Shown piece by piece: positions 53,350 through 62,184 of a DNA stretch of 64,000 nucleotides. The notes below the pieces were generated by a model, which did not search any database, was not told where the DNA came from, and saw nothing but the letters and a program-made list of their open reading frames with translations. Where the stretch lies: assembly GCA_964523405.1 (NCBI GenBank), contig CAZGAQ010000029.1:4713-68712 (forward strand). The letters run 5' to 3'. Positions within the stretch are counted from its first letter, which is position 1. Each line of letters opens with the position of its first letter. The stretch is from CAZGAQ01 sp964523405. GTDB taxonomy: Bacteria; Planctomycetota; Phycisphaerae; UBA1845; Fen-1342. A program made the position numbers and the translations under genes.

Positions 53350-54843
53350 ATGCGCAGGTTGAGCGAGTTGATGGCCGGATTGCTCCCAGCCGGGCAGTTG
53401 CGGCAGCTCGGCACCCGAACGGTGACCGGCGTGTTCGACGACTCGCGGCACGTCCAGCCGGGGTCGCTGTTCGTGGCCGTCGCGGGCACGACCGTGGACG
53501 GGCGGAAATTCGTGGCGGATGCGGTGGCACGGGGCGCGAGCGTAATCGTCGGCTCCGGCTTGGGGGCGCAACCGCCGGCGATCGTCATCAACGTGGTCGA
53601 CGTACGGCAGGCGCTGGCGACGCTGGCGCTGCGCTGGCACGGGCTCGCGGCGGACGGCGCCGGTGGACTACGCTTGGCGGCGGTAACGGGGACGAACGGG
53701 AAGAGCACCACGGCGTTTATGGTGCGCGGCATTCTACAGACGGCCGGGATCCGCTGCGCCCTGTTCGGCACCGTGTATTACGATCTGTGCGGACGGAACG
53801 TGCCGGCCCAGAACACGACGCCGGGGGCGCTGGAGTTGGCCGGCTACCTCCACGAGGCCCGGCAGCGCGGCGCGACGGCCGCGGTCATGGAGGCCTCGAG
53901 CCACGCGCTCGATCAGCAGCGCACCGACGGGCTGCGTTTCGCCGCGGCGGCGTTCACGAATCTGACCGGCGACCACCTCGACTATCACAAGACGATGGAG
54001 AACTACGCGGCCGCCAAGGCACGGCTGTTCGCCGGGCTGAATGAGCAGGCGGTCGCCGTCATGAACCGCGATGACCCGGCTTACACGCGCATGATCCGCG
54101 ATTGCCGCGCCCGCGTGGTGACCTATGGGATCGACGGGCCGGCCGACCTGCACGCCACGCTGTTAGGCAGCACGAGCGAAGGGACGGTGTATCAGTTGCG
54201 GACCGAGGGGCGTGAGCTGAAACTGGAGAACGCGCTGGTCGGCAAGCATAACGTGTACAACGCGCTGGCGGCGGCGGGCCTGGCCCGCGCGCTCGACGTG
54301 AGCCTGGACGACGTCGCCGCGGGGCTGACGGCGGTGCGCCACGTGCCCGGGCGGCTGCAACGTGTGCCGTGCGGCCTGCCCTGCGACGTATTCGTGGATT
54401 ACGCCCATAGCGATGACTCGCTGCGGAATGTGCTCAGCGTGCTCCGGCCGTTGGCGCGGAAGCGGCTCATCACCGTCTTTGGCTGCGGCGGCGACCGCGA
54501 CCGGACGAAACGCCCGCGCATGGCGCGCGTGGCCGCGGAATTCAGTGACCTGATCTTCGTGACCAGCGACAATCCGCGCACCGAGGACCCGCTGAGCATC
54601 ATTGCGCAGGTGCTGACGGGATTCGATGCGGACGCGCGGCGACGTGTGAACGAAGAACCGGACCGCGCGCGTGCAATCGCGGCGGCCCTGGCGGCGGCCG
54701 AGGCCGGCGATATCGTCCTGATCGCCGGCAAGGGGCACGAGGACTACCAGATCATCGGGACGCGGCGGATTCACTTTGACGACGTGGAAGCGGCGATCCA
54801 GGCCGCGGCCGAGATCAAGCGCTTCTGGCCGGGAGATACCTAG
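53350..54843 (+). CDS. murE: UDP-MurNAc-tripeptide synthetase, meso-DAP type
   Basis: 497 residues from ATG 53350, with an alternative GTG at 53326. ATP-binding GTNGKSTT has K118; EASSHALDQQR, NLTGDHLDYH and the Mur ligase C-terminal FVDYAHSDDSL follow. D407-N408-P409-R410 in TSDNPRTEDP marks the meso-diaminopimelate-adding enzymes. The wall would therefore contain meso-DAP. The gene overlaps none of its neighbours and begins 7 bases after ftsI. Confidence 0.95.
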   Translation: MRRLSELMAGLLPAGQLRQLGTRTVTGVFDDSRHVQPGSLFVAVAGTTVDGRKFVADAVARGASVIVGSGLGAQPPAIVINVVDVRQALATLALRWHGLAADGAGGLRLAAVTGTNGKSTTAFMVRGILQTAGIRCALFGTVYYDLCGRNVPAQNTTPGALELAGYLHEARQRGATAAVMEASSHALDQQRTDGLRFAAAAFTNLTGDHLDYHKTMENYAAAKARLFAGLNEQAVAVMNRDDPAYTRMIRDCRARVVTYGIDGPADLHATLLGSTSEGTVYQLRTEGRELKLENALVGKHNVYNALAAAGLARALDVSLDDVAAGLTAVRHVPGRLQRVPCGLPCDVFVDYAHSDDSLRNVLSVLRPLARKRLITVFGCGGDRDRTKRPRMARVAAEFSDLIFVTSDNPRTEDPLSIIAQVLTGFDADARRRVNEEPDRARAIAAALAAAEAGDIVLIAGKGHEDYQIIGTRRIHFDDVEAAIQAAAEIKRFWPGDT

Positions 54844-54846
54844 ACC

Positions 54847-56271
54847 GTGATCACGCTGACGCTGAGCGAGGCGGTGCGGGCAATGGCGGGCCGGCCGTGC
54901 GGCGCGTTGCCGACGGTGAGTGTGGGCGGCGTATCCACCGATTCGCGTACGGTGACCGCCAGCGACCTGTTCTTCGCGCTGCGCGGGCCGCACTTTGACG
55001 GGCACGCCTATGTGGCGGCGGCGCTGCGGCGCGGGGCCGTGGCGGCGGTCATCGCGGCGGATCAGGTCCCGGACGTGCATGCGCAGCTTGCGGCCGCGGG
55101 CGTCAAGGTGCCCGGGCCGGGCGTGCTGATCGCCGTGGATCGGCCGGTGGCGGCCCTGGCGCGGCTGGCGGCGGCGCACCGGCAGATGCTGGCGGCGGAC
55201 GTGATCGCCGTCGTGGGCAGCAACGGCAAGACCACCACCAAGGCGATGATCCACCATATCCTGGGGGGGCGGCAGCGCGGGCGCTGCTCGCCGAAGAGCT
55301 TCAACAACGAGATCGGCGTGCCGCTGACGCTCCTGTCGGCGGAGGCCGGCGACGAGTACCTGGTGGTGGAGATCGGCACCAACGCGCCCGGCGAGATCGC
55401 GGCGCTGAGCGCCATCGCCCAGCCGGACCTCGTCGCCATCACCTGTATCGGCGAGGAACACCTGGAGGGCCTGGGCAGCGTGACCGGCGTCGCGGCCGAG
55501 GAAAGCGCCGTGCTGAAGCACCTGCGCGTGCCGGGTTTCGCGGCGATCAATCGCGACGCACCCGAGATCCTGCCCCATTTGCCCCTGAGCGGGCCGCACG
55601 TGGTCACTTTCGGACGCGACCCGGCGGCGGACGTGCGCGTGACCGACGTGGACTACACAGCGCCGTGGCTGCGTTTCGAGCTGAACGCGCGGTTCCCCTT
55701 CCGGCTGCGTGTGCCCGGCGTACACAACGCCGTCAACGCGGCCGGAGCCGTGACGATCGCGCGGCGCCTCGGGTTCGACTACGCCGAGGCGGCCGTCCGG
55801 CTGGAGTCGTTCGTGCTCCCGCCGATGCGGAACGAAATGTCCGAGGTCGGCGGCGTCACGATCATCAACGACGCGTACAATGCGAACCCGCAGAGCGCCG
55901 CCGCGGCCATCGACACGCTTGAGCAAATGCCGTGCCCCGGCCAGCGGATCGCCGTGTTCGGCGAGATGCGCGAGCTGGGGCGGCACTCGGCGGAATTGCA
56001 CCAGAAGGTGGCGGCGCGGCTGCGGACGGCGAACGTGCAGCACGTTATTCTGGTGGGAACGGGCACGGACCCGATGCACGCGGCGCTGGCGGACGGCGCC
56101 CTGTTTGGTCCAACCGTGGAACGCTGCACGGATGTGCACGAGTGTCTGGAACGGCTGGCCGGCAAGGTGCGGGCCGGCGACGTCGTTCTGTTGAAGGCGT
56201 CGCGGGCCGTCGAATTGGACCGGTTGGTCGGGCCCCTGCGCGAGCGCCTGGCGGCCCGCGCTGGCGAGTAA
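54847..56271 (+). CDS. murF: UDP-MurNAc-tripeptide-D-Ala-D-Ala ligase
   Basis: 474 residues from GTG 54847, 3 bases after murE. Motifs: GVSTDSRT in the N-terminal domain, GSNGKTTTK with K128, SFNNEIGVPLTLL, VVEIGTNAPGEI and IINDAYNANPQS. It adds D-Ala-D-Ala to complete the pentapeptide. The length is usual for the family. Confidence 0.95.
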   Translation: MITLTLSEAVRAMAGRPCGALPTVSVGGVSTDSRTVTASDLFFALRGPHFDGHAYVAAALRRGAVAAVIAADQVPDVHAQLAAAGVKVPGPGVLIAVDRPVAALARLAAAHRQMLAADVIAVVGSNGKTTTKAMIHHILGGRQRGRCSPKSFNNEIGVPLTLLSAEAGDEYLVVEIGTNAPGEIAALSAIAQPDLVAITCIGEEHLEGLGSVTGVAAEESAVLKHLRVPGFAAINRDAPEILPHLPLSGPHVVTFGRDPAADVRVTDVDYTAPWLRFELNARFPFRLRVPGVHNAVNAAGAVTIARRLGFDYAEAAVRLESFVLPPMRNEMSEVGGVTIINDAYNANPQSAAAAIDTLEQMPCPGQRIAVFGEMRELGRHSAELHQKVAARLRTANVQHVILVGTGTDPMHAALADGALFGPTVERCTDVHECLERLAGKVRAGDVVLLKASRAVELDRLVGPLRERLAARAGE

Positions 56272-56272
56272 G

Positions 56273-57421
56273 ATGCTGTATCTCTTTTATCAGCGACTGA
56301 TGGCGGGGGGGGGCCGCGGCTATGCGCCGGACAGCCCGCTGTTCCGTGCCACCCTCGCCGTCCTGCTGAGTTTCTTCGTCGTTTGGGCGCTGGGGCCGCT
56401 GGTCATCCGCACGCTCGTACGGCTGAAGATCGGCGACCGGCCGGAGTTCGATCACGCGGCCCTCAACGCCGCCATGCGCGCGAAGGAGAACACGCCGACG
56501 ATGGGGGGCGTGCTGATCGTCGTGGCCATCGCCCTGACCGTCGTGCTGCTCGCCGACATATACAGCTTCTACATTCGCATGGGCCTGTTTTGCCTGGCGT
56601 GGTTGGCCGTGCTGGGTGGCATCGACGATTGGCTGAAGCTGACGGCCGGCCGGCGCGCGGGGACGCGCGACGGCCTGCGCATGTGGGAAAAACTGGTCTT
56701 CCAGATCGCGCTGGGGGTGATGCTGGCGATCTTCATCTACCGCGTCGGCGAGACCAACCTGAAACTGATCCGCTTCGATCTGCCGGAAGTGCCGTATAGC
56801 TCAAACTACAATGTGCTCAGCATTCCGTTCTACAAGCACCCGATCCCGCTCAGCAGCGCGGCGTTCGCCGTCATCGCGCTGATCGTCATCGCCGGCACGT
56901 CCAACGCCGTCAACCTGACCGATGGCATGGACGGCCTGGCCAGCGGCTGCATGGTCCTGACGGCTTTCGCCTTCATGGTGCTGGCAATTGTCGTCGGTAG
57001 CCCCGAACTGGCGGACCGCCTGCTATTCTACCACATTCACGGCGTGGACGAACTGGCCGTGCTCTGTGGGGCGGTGGTCGGGGCGTGCCTCGGTTTCCTC
57101 TGGTACAACGCGTATCCGGCCCAGGTCTTCATGGGCGATACCGGGGCCCTGCCGCTGGGCGGCCTGATGGGTTACGTCGCGATCGTCACGCGCCAGGAGC
57201 CGATGCTGTTCATTATCGGCGGTGTGTTCGTGATCGAGGCGGTGTCCGTCTTGCTGCAGATTTTCCACTACAAGACGACCGGCCGGCGGCTGTTCCGCTG
57301 TGCGCCGCTCCACCACCACTACCACCTCGCGGGCCTCAGTGAGACGCAGGTCGTCATGCGCTTCTGGCTCCTCGCGGCGCTGTTTGCCGCCTTTGCCCTG
57401 GCCACCATCAAGCTGCGCTAG
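56273..57421 (+). CDS. mraY: Phospho-MurNAc-pentapeptide translocase
   Basis: 382 residues and about ten helices. Family motifs: KENTPTMGGVLIVV, GGIDDWLKL, SNAVNLTDGMDGLASG, FMGDTGALPLGGL and FRCAPLHHHYHLAGLSETQV. It transfers phospho-MurNAc-pentapeptide to undecaprenyl phosphate to make lipid I. ATG 56273 is one base after murF. In many genomes murD comes next; here it is ftsW. Confidence 0.96.
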   Translation: MLYLFYQRLMAGGGRGYAPDSPLFRATLAVLLSFFVVWALGPLVIRTLVRLKIGDRPEFDHAALNAAMRAKENTPTMGGVLIVVAIALTVVLLADIYSFYIRMGLFCLAWLAVLGGIDDWLKLTAGRRAGTRDGLRMWEKLVFQIALGVMLAIFIYRVGETNLKLIRFDLPEVPYSSNYNVLSIPFYKHPIPLSSAAFAVIALIVIAGTSNAVNLTDGMDGLASGCMVLTAFAFMVLAIVVGSPELADRLLFYHIHGVDELAVLCGAVVGACLGFLWYNAYPAQVFMGDTGALPLGGLMGYVAIVTRQEPMLFIIGGVFVIEAVSVLLQIFHYKTTGRRLFRCAPLHHHYHLAGLSETQVVMRFWLLAALFAAFALATIKLR

Positions 57422-57463
57422 CCGCGCTGGCGCGTGTGTCCGGAAGGTGAATACGACGCGACG

Positions 57464-58735
57464 ATGAGTGACACCCACGCCATTCCGACGCTACAGGTGT
57501 CCAGCCGGCTGTACGACCCGGTCGTGCTGCTGGTCGCCGGCGTATTGATGACCATCGGGGCGGCCATGGTCTACTCAGCGACAGTGACCGTGCAGGGCGC
57601 ACCGTTCAGTTGGCGGGAGTGGTGGGAGTCCCCGCTGAAGCAGACGGCTTTCGTGCTGGCGGGCTTCCTGGCGATGCTGGTGGCCGCGCACGTCGACTAC
57701 CGCATGCTGGCGTGGAACCAGCCGCGCGACGGCTGGCGCGTGACCCTGCTGGTGCTCATCGTGTGTGGACTGTTGGTGGCGGTCCTCGTGCCGGGCATCG
57801 GGCGGAGTGTGCTCGGGGCGCGCCGGGCCATCTACATTCCCGGCATCGGCTTCGGGTTTCAGCCCTCGGAACTCGCGAAGGTTGTGCTGGTGATCTGGCT
57901 GGCCGCCTTCCTGTCGCAGGGGCAGCGCGGCGCCGGTTTCAGCGGGCCGGCGCCGGGCAAGCTGCATGTGCCGGGGACGCGCCCGCGCGGGCGGCTGGCG
58001 GTCCCCGCCGAGCTGCCCCGCTTTGGCGACCCGCGCTATTTCTTCCTGGGATTCCTGCCCGCCGCACTGAGCGCGGGGGTGATCATCGGCCTGACTTCGA
58101 TCGAGGACTACGGCACCGCGGCGCTGATGGGCGTCGTGATGATGGTGATGCTGCTCGTCGCAGGTGCGCGCGTCTGGCACCTGGGACTGATGATTCTGCC
58201 CGGTGCGGCGGCCGGCGCCCTGCTCGTGCTCATCAAACCGCACCGGATTCAGCGCATCGTGACCTGGCTCAACGAGCAGCCCGACCCGCAGCGCGAAGGC
58301 TACCAGATCAACCAGGCGATGATGGCCATCGGCTCGGGCGGATGGTGGGGACGCGGGCTGGGGGCCGGCGTGCAGAAATACGGCTACCTGCCGCAAGACA
58401 ACAACGACTTCATCCTGGCGACGATCTGCGAAGAGCTGGGAGTGGCTGGCGGAATTGTGATCGCCCTGCTGTTCGTCGTGCTCGTCTGGCGCGGCTGGCG
58501 GATCGCGCGGCGGGCGCAGGACCCGTTCGGACGCCTGCTGGCTGTGGGGTTGACGATCACGATCTGTCTGCAGGCCGCTTTCAACATCGGCGTCGTCACG
58601 AATAGCGTGCCCACTAAGGGCATCTCACTGCCGTTCGTGTCAGCCGGCGGCTCCGGCGTCGTGTTTCTTGGCCTGGCGGCCGGGCTTCTGGCCGCGGTGG
58701 GCCGCGAGCACGCCCCTACGCTGGAAGACGACTAA
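57464..58735 (+). CDS. ftsW: FtsW-like SEDS glycosyltransferase
   Basis: 423 residues with about ten helices. Motifs of SEDS proteins: IPGIGFGFQPSELAKVVLVI, EDYGTAALMGVVMM, GSGGWWGRGLGAGVQKYGYL, PQDNNDFILATICEELG and KGISLPFVSAGGSG. It polymerises lipid II at the septum with FtsI. A large loop with GFSGPAPGKLHVPGTRPRGR (about residues 170-190) is longer than usual. The start could also be GTG 57434; ATG 57464 is taken because the family start is nearer. This is the last dcw gene in the window. Confidence 0.94.
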   Translation: MSDTHAIPTLQVSSRLYDPVVLLVAGVLMTIGAAMVYSATVTVQGAPFSWREWWESPLKQTAFVLAGFLAMLVAAHVDYRMLAWNQPRDGWRVTLLVLIVCGLLVAVLVPGIGRSVLGARRAIYIPGIGFGFQPSELAKVVLVIWLAAFLSQGQRGAGFSGPAPGKLHVPGTRPRGRLAVPAELPRFGDPRYFFLGFLPAALSAGVIIGLTSIEDYGTAALMGVVMMVMLLVAGARVWHLGLMILPGAAAGALLVLIKPHRIQRIVTWLNEQPDPQREGYQINQAMMAIGSGGWWGRGLGAGVQKYGYLPQDNNDFILATICEELGVAGGIVIALLFVVLVWRGWRIARRAQDPFGRLLAVGLTITICLQAAFNIGVVTNSVPTKGISLPFVSAGGSGVVFLGLAAGLLAAVGREHAPTLEDD

Positions 58736-58737
58736 CC

Positions 58738-59079
58738 GCTTACGCCGCGGCCGCGGGCCCGATCACGCTGCGCGACAGCAACGCGTACACGGCCACGAAC
58801 GCCCGCACGGGCGTCCTGAGCCATGCCGGGCTCATCGACGCATGCCCCACGACACCGGAGTTCTCCACCGGTGACGTGTGCGCCATCGTGTGCGCCCTGC
58901 GCGATCTCGCCCAGGCCGACCCCCTCAGCCCGACCGCAGTCGTCGTCGAGTCCGACGTGGCCTACGGTGTGCTGCGCATACTGGAAATGCTTGTCGAAGA
59001 GCTCTGCGTCATGCGGCCGTTCCGCGACATGCCTGCGGCCAAAGCGTGGCTCGAAACCGTGCGCACCCCGGGTGCGTAG
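58738..59079 (+). pseudogene. STAS/SpoIIAA-like remnant after ftsW
   Basis: An open frame without a standard start runs out of the ftsW 3' end to TAG 59077-59079. The last 110 residues look natural: GPITLRDSNAYTATNARTGV, TGDVCAIVCALRDLAQADPL, TAVVVESDVAYGVLRILEML and RPFRDMPAAKAWLETV. The final pattern resembles SpoIIAA-like/STAS proteins, where the last helix carries FRDxxxAxxWL. The 5' end with the start codon seems lost. A shorter reading from GTG 58876 (67 residues) is possible but would lack half the domain. Confidence 0.45.
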
Positions 59080-59120
59080 TGCGGGTCAGGGGCGCGGCAG
59101 CGCAGCCCGGATAAACCACG

Positions 59121-59594
59121 TTACGCACCGGCTACGGCAAACGTCACGTCCACTTCGGCCGTCGCGTTGAGCGGCAGTTCGGCCACGCCTACCGCGGCAC
59201 GGGCGTGCTTCCCGGCCTCGCCGAATACGTCCGCCAGCAACTCGCTGGCCCCGTTGGCGACCTTGTGCTGCTCCGTGAAGCCCGCGTTCGACGCGACATA
59301 CACGACCACCTTCACGACGCGCGCCAGGCGGTCGATTCCGCCGGCCGCATCGGCGGCCACCGCGATGGCATTGAGCGCGCAGAGGCGGGCGGCGGCTTGG
59401 GCTCTTTCGAGTGCGACGCCGTCCGGACCGCCGGTACGTCCGGTGTAGACGACGGCACCCTGCTGTGTGGGAATCTGCCCACTGAGGTACAACAGGTCGC
59501 CGTGCCGCAGGGCGGGTACATATGCTCCGACCGGCTTGGTGACGGGGGGCAACGTGAGGTTCAGGGCGGCGAGGCGTTCGCTGGGTTTGGACAC
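59121..59594 (-). CDS. RidA-family (YjgF) enamine/imine deaminase-like protein
   Basis: 157 residues. PPVTKPVGAYVPALRHGDLL, YLSGQIPT, RAQAAARLCALNAIA and AGKHARAAVGVAELPLNATA fit the longer RidA branch; the family arginine lies in HARAAVGV. RidA proteins remove reactive 2-aminoacrylate-type intermediates. It begins 2 bases after the scpA stop and is probably cotranscribed with it. Confidence 0.9.
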   Translation of the reverse strand: MSKPSERLAALNLTLPPVTKPVGAYVPALRHGDLLYLSGQIPTQQGAVVYTGRTGGPDGVALERAQAAARLCALNAIAVAADAAGGIDRLARVVKVVVYVASNAGFTEQHKVANGASELLADVFGEAGKHARAAVGVAELPLNATAEVDVTFAVAGA

Positions 59595-59596
59595 GG

Positions 59597-60577
59597 TCAG
59601 TCTCCAGGAGGTGACGGCGTCGTTTCCGGGGCGGCTGCCCCGCTTGCGAGGGTCGTATCGGTCGCTCCGGCGGGGGTCGCAGCCCCGTCGACCGGCGGCG
59701 CGATCTCGTCTGCCGCGGTTGCCGAGAGCAAGCTGGGCTCAGCCAGCGGTGCGGTCGGTGTCGCCCGGTCCGCTGGTGCCGCCGTGACAGCGGGAGTTTC
59801 CAGGGCGGGCTCGGTCGGGCGCAAGTCCGCGAGCTCTTCCGTGGTTGGCTCCAGCTCGTCGACTTCCTGGAGGAGGAAGAGGTAGATCGTGCCGAAAACC
59901 TTGGCCTGATCAGCGCGAATGCGATGCGCGCGGATGAGCTCCAGCAGCGCCAGGAAGCGCCCGACGATGTGCAGCCGATTATGTGGCTGCGAAAACAGGT
60001 CGTGGAACGCGAGCGGGCCTTCGGTGTCGAGCAGCGCGATGATCTCCGCCTGGTGCAGCTCGATCGGCGTGTCGTCGTAGCGCACCTGGTGCTCGCCGGG
60101 ACCGCGGCCGATCGCGGTCATGACCTTGCTGAATGCCGAAAGCAGGTCCCAAACCTGGGCTTCCTCAAGCTCAATGCCCTGCAGCTCGGCTGGCAGTGCC
60201 CCCGGGCGGCGCACAAAGCGCGCCGCGCGGTCGTCGGCCGCCCGGCCGAGGGCCCGGGCCGCGTCCTTGAAACGCTTGTACTCCAGGAGCTGGCGGACGA
60301 GCGGGGCCCGCGGGTCTTCCGCCGTACCCTCGCTGTCGAGCGGCGGCGTGGGCAGCAGGGCCCGCGACTTGAGCTCGATCAGCGTCGCGGCGAGCACGAG
60401 GAAATCGCTGGCCGCATCGGGATCGAGCTGCTGCAGCAACTGGACCTGGGCCAGGTACTGCTCCGTGATGCGGGCGATGGGGATGTCGTAGATGTCGACC
60501 TCATCGCGGCGAATGAGGAAGAGCAGCAGGTCGAGCGGCCCGCTGAAGACGTCGAGTTGTACCCGGTAATCGCTCAC
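59597..60577 (-). CDS. scpA: Segregation and condensation protein A
   Basis: 326 residues. The N-terminal motif VQLDVFSGPLDLLLFLIRRD, IARITEQYLAQVQ, DFLVLAATLIELKSRALLP and the winged-helix end VGRFLALLELIRAHRIRADQ are typical kleisin ScpA features. It bridges SMC dimers in chromosome condensation. A disordered tail of about 75 Ala/Pro/Thr-rich residues follows the domain and is longer than normal. ScpB and SMC are not in the window. Confidence 0.93.
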   Translation of the reverse strand: MSDYRVQLDVFSGPLDLLLFLIRRDEVDIYDIPIARITEQYLAQVQLLQQLDPDAASDFLVLAATLIELKSRALLPTPPLDSEGTAEDPRAPLVRQLLEYKRFKDAARALGRAADDRAARFVRRPGALPAELQGIELEEAQVWDLLSAFSKVMTAIGRGPGEHQVRYDDTPIELHQAEIIALLDTEGPLAFHDLFSQPHNRLHIVGRFLALLELIRAHRIRADQAKVFGTIYLFLLQEVDELEPTTEELADLRPTEPALETPAVTAAPADRATPTAPLAEPSLLSATAADEIAPPVDGAATPAGATDTTLASGAAAPETTPSPPGD

Positions 60578-60590
60578 ACTGGCCGCCTAT

Positions 60591-60630
60591 TTCACCGCCA
60601 AGACGCCGCGAGCGCCAAGAGCGCCAAGTG
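60591..60630. repeat. Intergenic repeat of the CGCCAAGA type
   Basis: The plus strand reads TTCACCGCCAAGACGCCGCG then AGCGCCAAGAGCGCCAAGTG. The 9-base unit (GCGCCAAGA) recurs imperfectly. Similar low-complexity segments occur between genes in many environmental genomes and yield spurious short ORFs with GALGALGVLAVK-like ends. It lies just upstream of scpA. Confidence 0.45.
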
Positions 60631-60836
60631 CCCATCTGCACGGATTGCGACGTTTGCCTGAGTTCACGATGCGCTTGCTGCCGTTCCTCCGCACCGCGCC
60701 GTTGACGCTGCTCGCGATCGCCGCGCCGCTGATCTTGTGTGCCCACTCGCCTGGTGCGGCGGACGGTCCCCGCCATCGACCCGGCCTCGGACCCATCTTG
60801 GCGTCCCGCGCGTTCTTGGCGCCGTGGCAGTTGCCG

Positions 60837-61808
60837 CTAGGCGCGCGCGGTGACCAGCCCGCAGGCGTCGCGCACATCCGCCATCACGGACTGCGCGACG
60901 GCGCGGGCGCGCTGCGCGCCGCTCCGCAGAATGTCCTCGACGTCATCCGGACGGGCGGCCCAGGACGCGCGGGCCTCCCGCTTGGCCCCGAAGATCTCCT
61001 CGTATAGTTCGGCCAGGCGCTTCTTCGCCTCCCCGTAGCCCATGCCTCCCTGGCGATAGCGCTGTTCCCACTCCGCCACCTCCGCCGGCGGCGCCATCAG
61101 CCTGAGCAGCGCGAACACGTTGCACGTCTCGGGGTTCTTCGGCGCTTCCACCGGCGTGCTGTCCGTCTTCATCGACATGATCTTCTTGCGCATCGCCTTG
61201 GGTTCGCCGAACAGCTCGATCGCGTTGCCGTAGCTCTTGCTCATCTTCTGACCGTCGATGCCCGGCACGACCGCCGCCTCGTTGAGCCGCGGCTCCGGGC
61301 GAACCAGTACTTCGCGATACGTCTGGTTGAAGTAGCCCGCCATGTCCTGCGTCATCTCGATGTGCTGCACCTGGTCCTTGCCGACCGGGACCAGGTTACT
61401 GCGGTAAATGAGGATGTCGGCGGCCATCAGCAGCGGATAGCAGAACAGCCCCATGTTCACCGTGAGACCCTTGGCCGTCTTGTCCTTGAAGGAGTGGGCA
61501 CGCTCGAGCAGACCTTTGCCCGTGACGGTGGCCAGAATCCATGTCAGCTCGCAGACCTCGGGAATGTCGCTCTGACGGAATAGCGTCACCTTCGTTGGAT
61601 CCAAGCCGAGCGCGAGATAATCGAGCGCGACGTCGCGTGTCAGTTCGCGCAATCGCGGCGCGTCCTGCACCGTCGTTAGCGAGTGATAGTTGGCGATGAA
61701 GTAGAAGCAGTCGTGCTGCTGCTGCAACTCGATGTGCTGCTTCATCGCGCCATAGTAGTTTCCCAGATGAAGCGTTCCGGACGACTGAATGCCTGACAGG
61801 ACGCGCAT
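60837..61808 (-). CDS. trpS: Tryptophanyl-tRNA synthetase
   Basis: 323 residues from ATG 61806-61808. GIQSSGTLHLGNYYGAMKQH holds the class I TxxLGN-type signature, NMGLFCYPLLMAADILIYRS and VPVGKDQVQHIEMTQDMAGY are typical, and GQKMSKSYGNAI is the KMSKS loop. Length is normal. The longer frame upstream to 62459 is antisense to another gene's Gly-rich repeat and is not counted. It charges tRNA-Trp. Confidence 0.95.
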   Translation of the reverse strand: MRVLSGIQSSGTLHLGNYYGAMKQHIELQQQHDCFYFIANYHSLTTVQDAPRLRELTRDVALDYLALGLDPTKVTLFRQSDIPEVCELTWILATVTGKGLLERAHSFKDKTAKGLTVNMGLFCYPLLMAADILIYRSNLVPVGKDQVQHIEMTQDMAGYFNQTYREVLVRPEPRLNEAAVVPGIDGQKMSKSYGNAIELFGEPKAMRKKIMSMKTDSTPVEAPKNPETCNVFALLRLMAPPAEVAEWEQRYRQGGMGYGEAKKRLAELYEEIFGAKREARASWAARPDDVEDILRSGAQRARAVAQSVMADVRDACGLVTARA

Positions 61809-62184
61809 GCGTGTCTCCCAGGCGCCCGCGGCCGGGCGCCGAAACAATACAGTAGAACATGGGCTGCCGCGGCGGACAAGTGGCGCCCGTTCCACCGCCG
61901 AACCGCCGTCGCAGGTGCGGGGGAAAATACCTAAGCCAAGCCACGGGCACGTGCCGATAACTCCGGAGATCAATGGTTCCCGGCGCTCGGCACAAGGGTA
62001 TTGGCGCGCCGCGTCGGGCAGGCAGTTCCGGTCGCTTTTTTTCATTTGTACGCAGGGCTCCTGGTGCCGCGACGCAGGTGGCGATCGCGGGACGGGTGCT
62101 TTGCCGCTGGACGGCTCACACGCGCGGGATTCCGTTGCGCGGTGCACGGCCCGCGTTGACCTCACGACAAGGAAGGTGGAGATC
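61809..62184. other. 376-base divergent intergenic region between trpS and the lipoprotein gene
   Basis: No gene is recognised. The region should hold promoters for trpS and the lipoprotein gene. A run of T (62034-62041) is the only marked feature; no stem precedes it. Confidence 0.5.

Noticed and set aside
49926..53771. A minus-strand open frame of about 1280 codons
   Set aside because: It lies antisense to rsmH, the LysM gene, ftsL, ftsI and murE, has no family motif, and is a by-product of high GC content.
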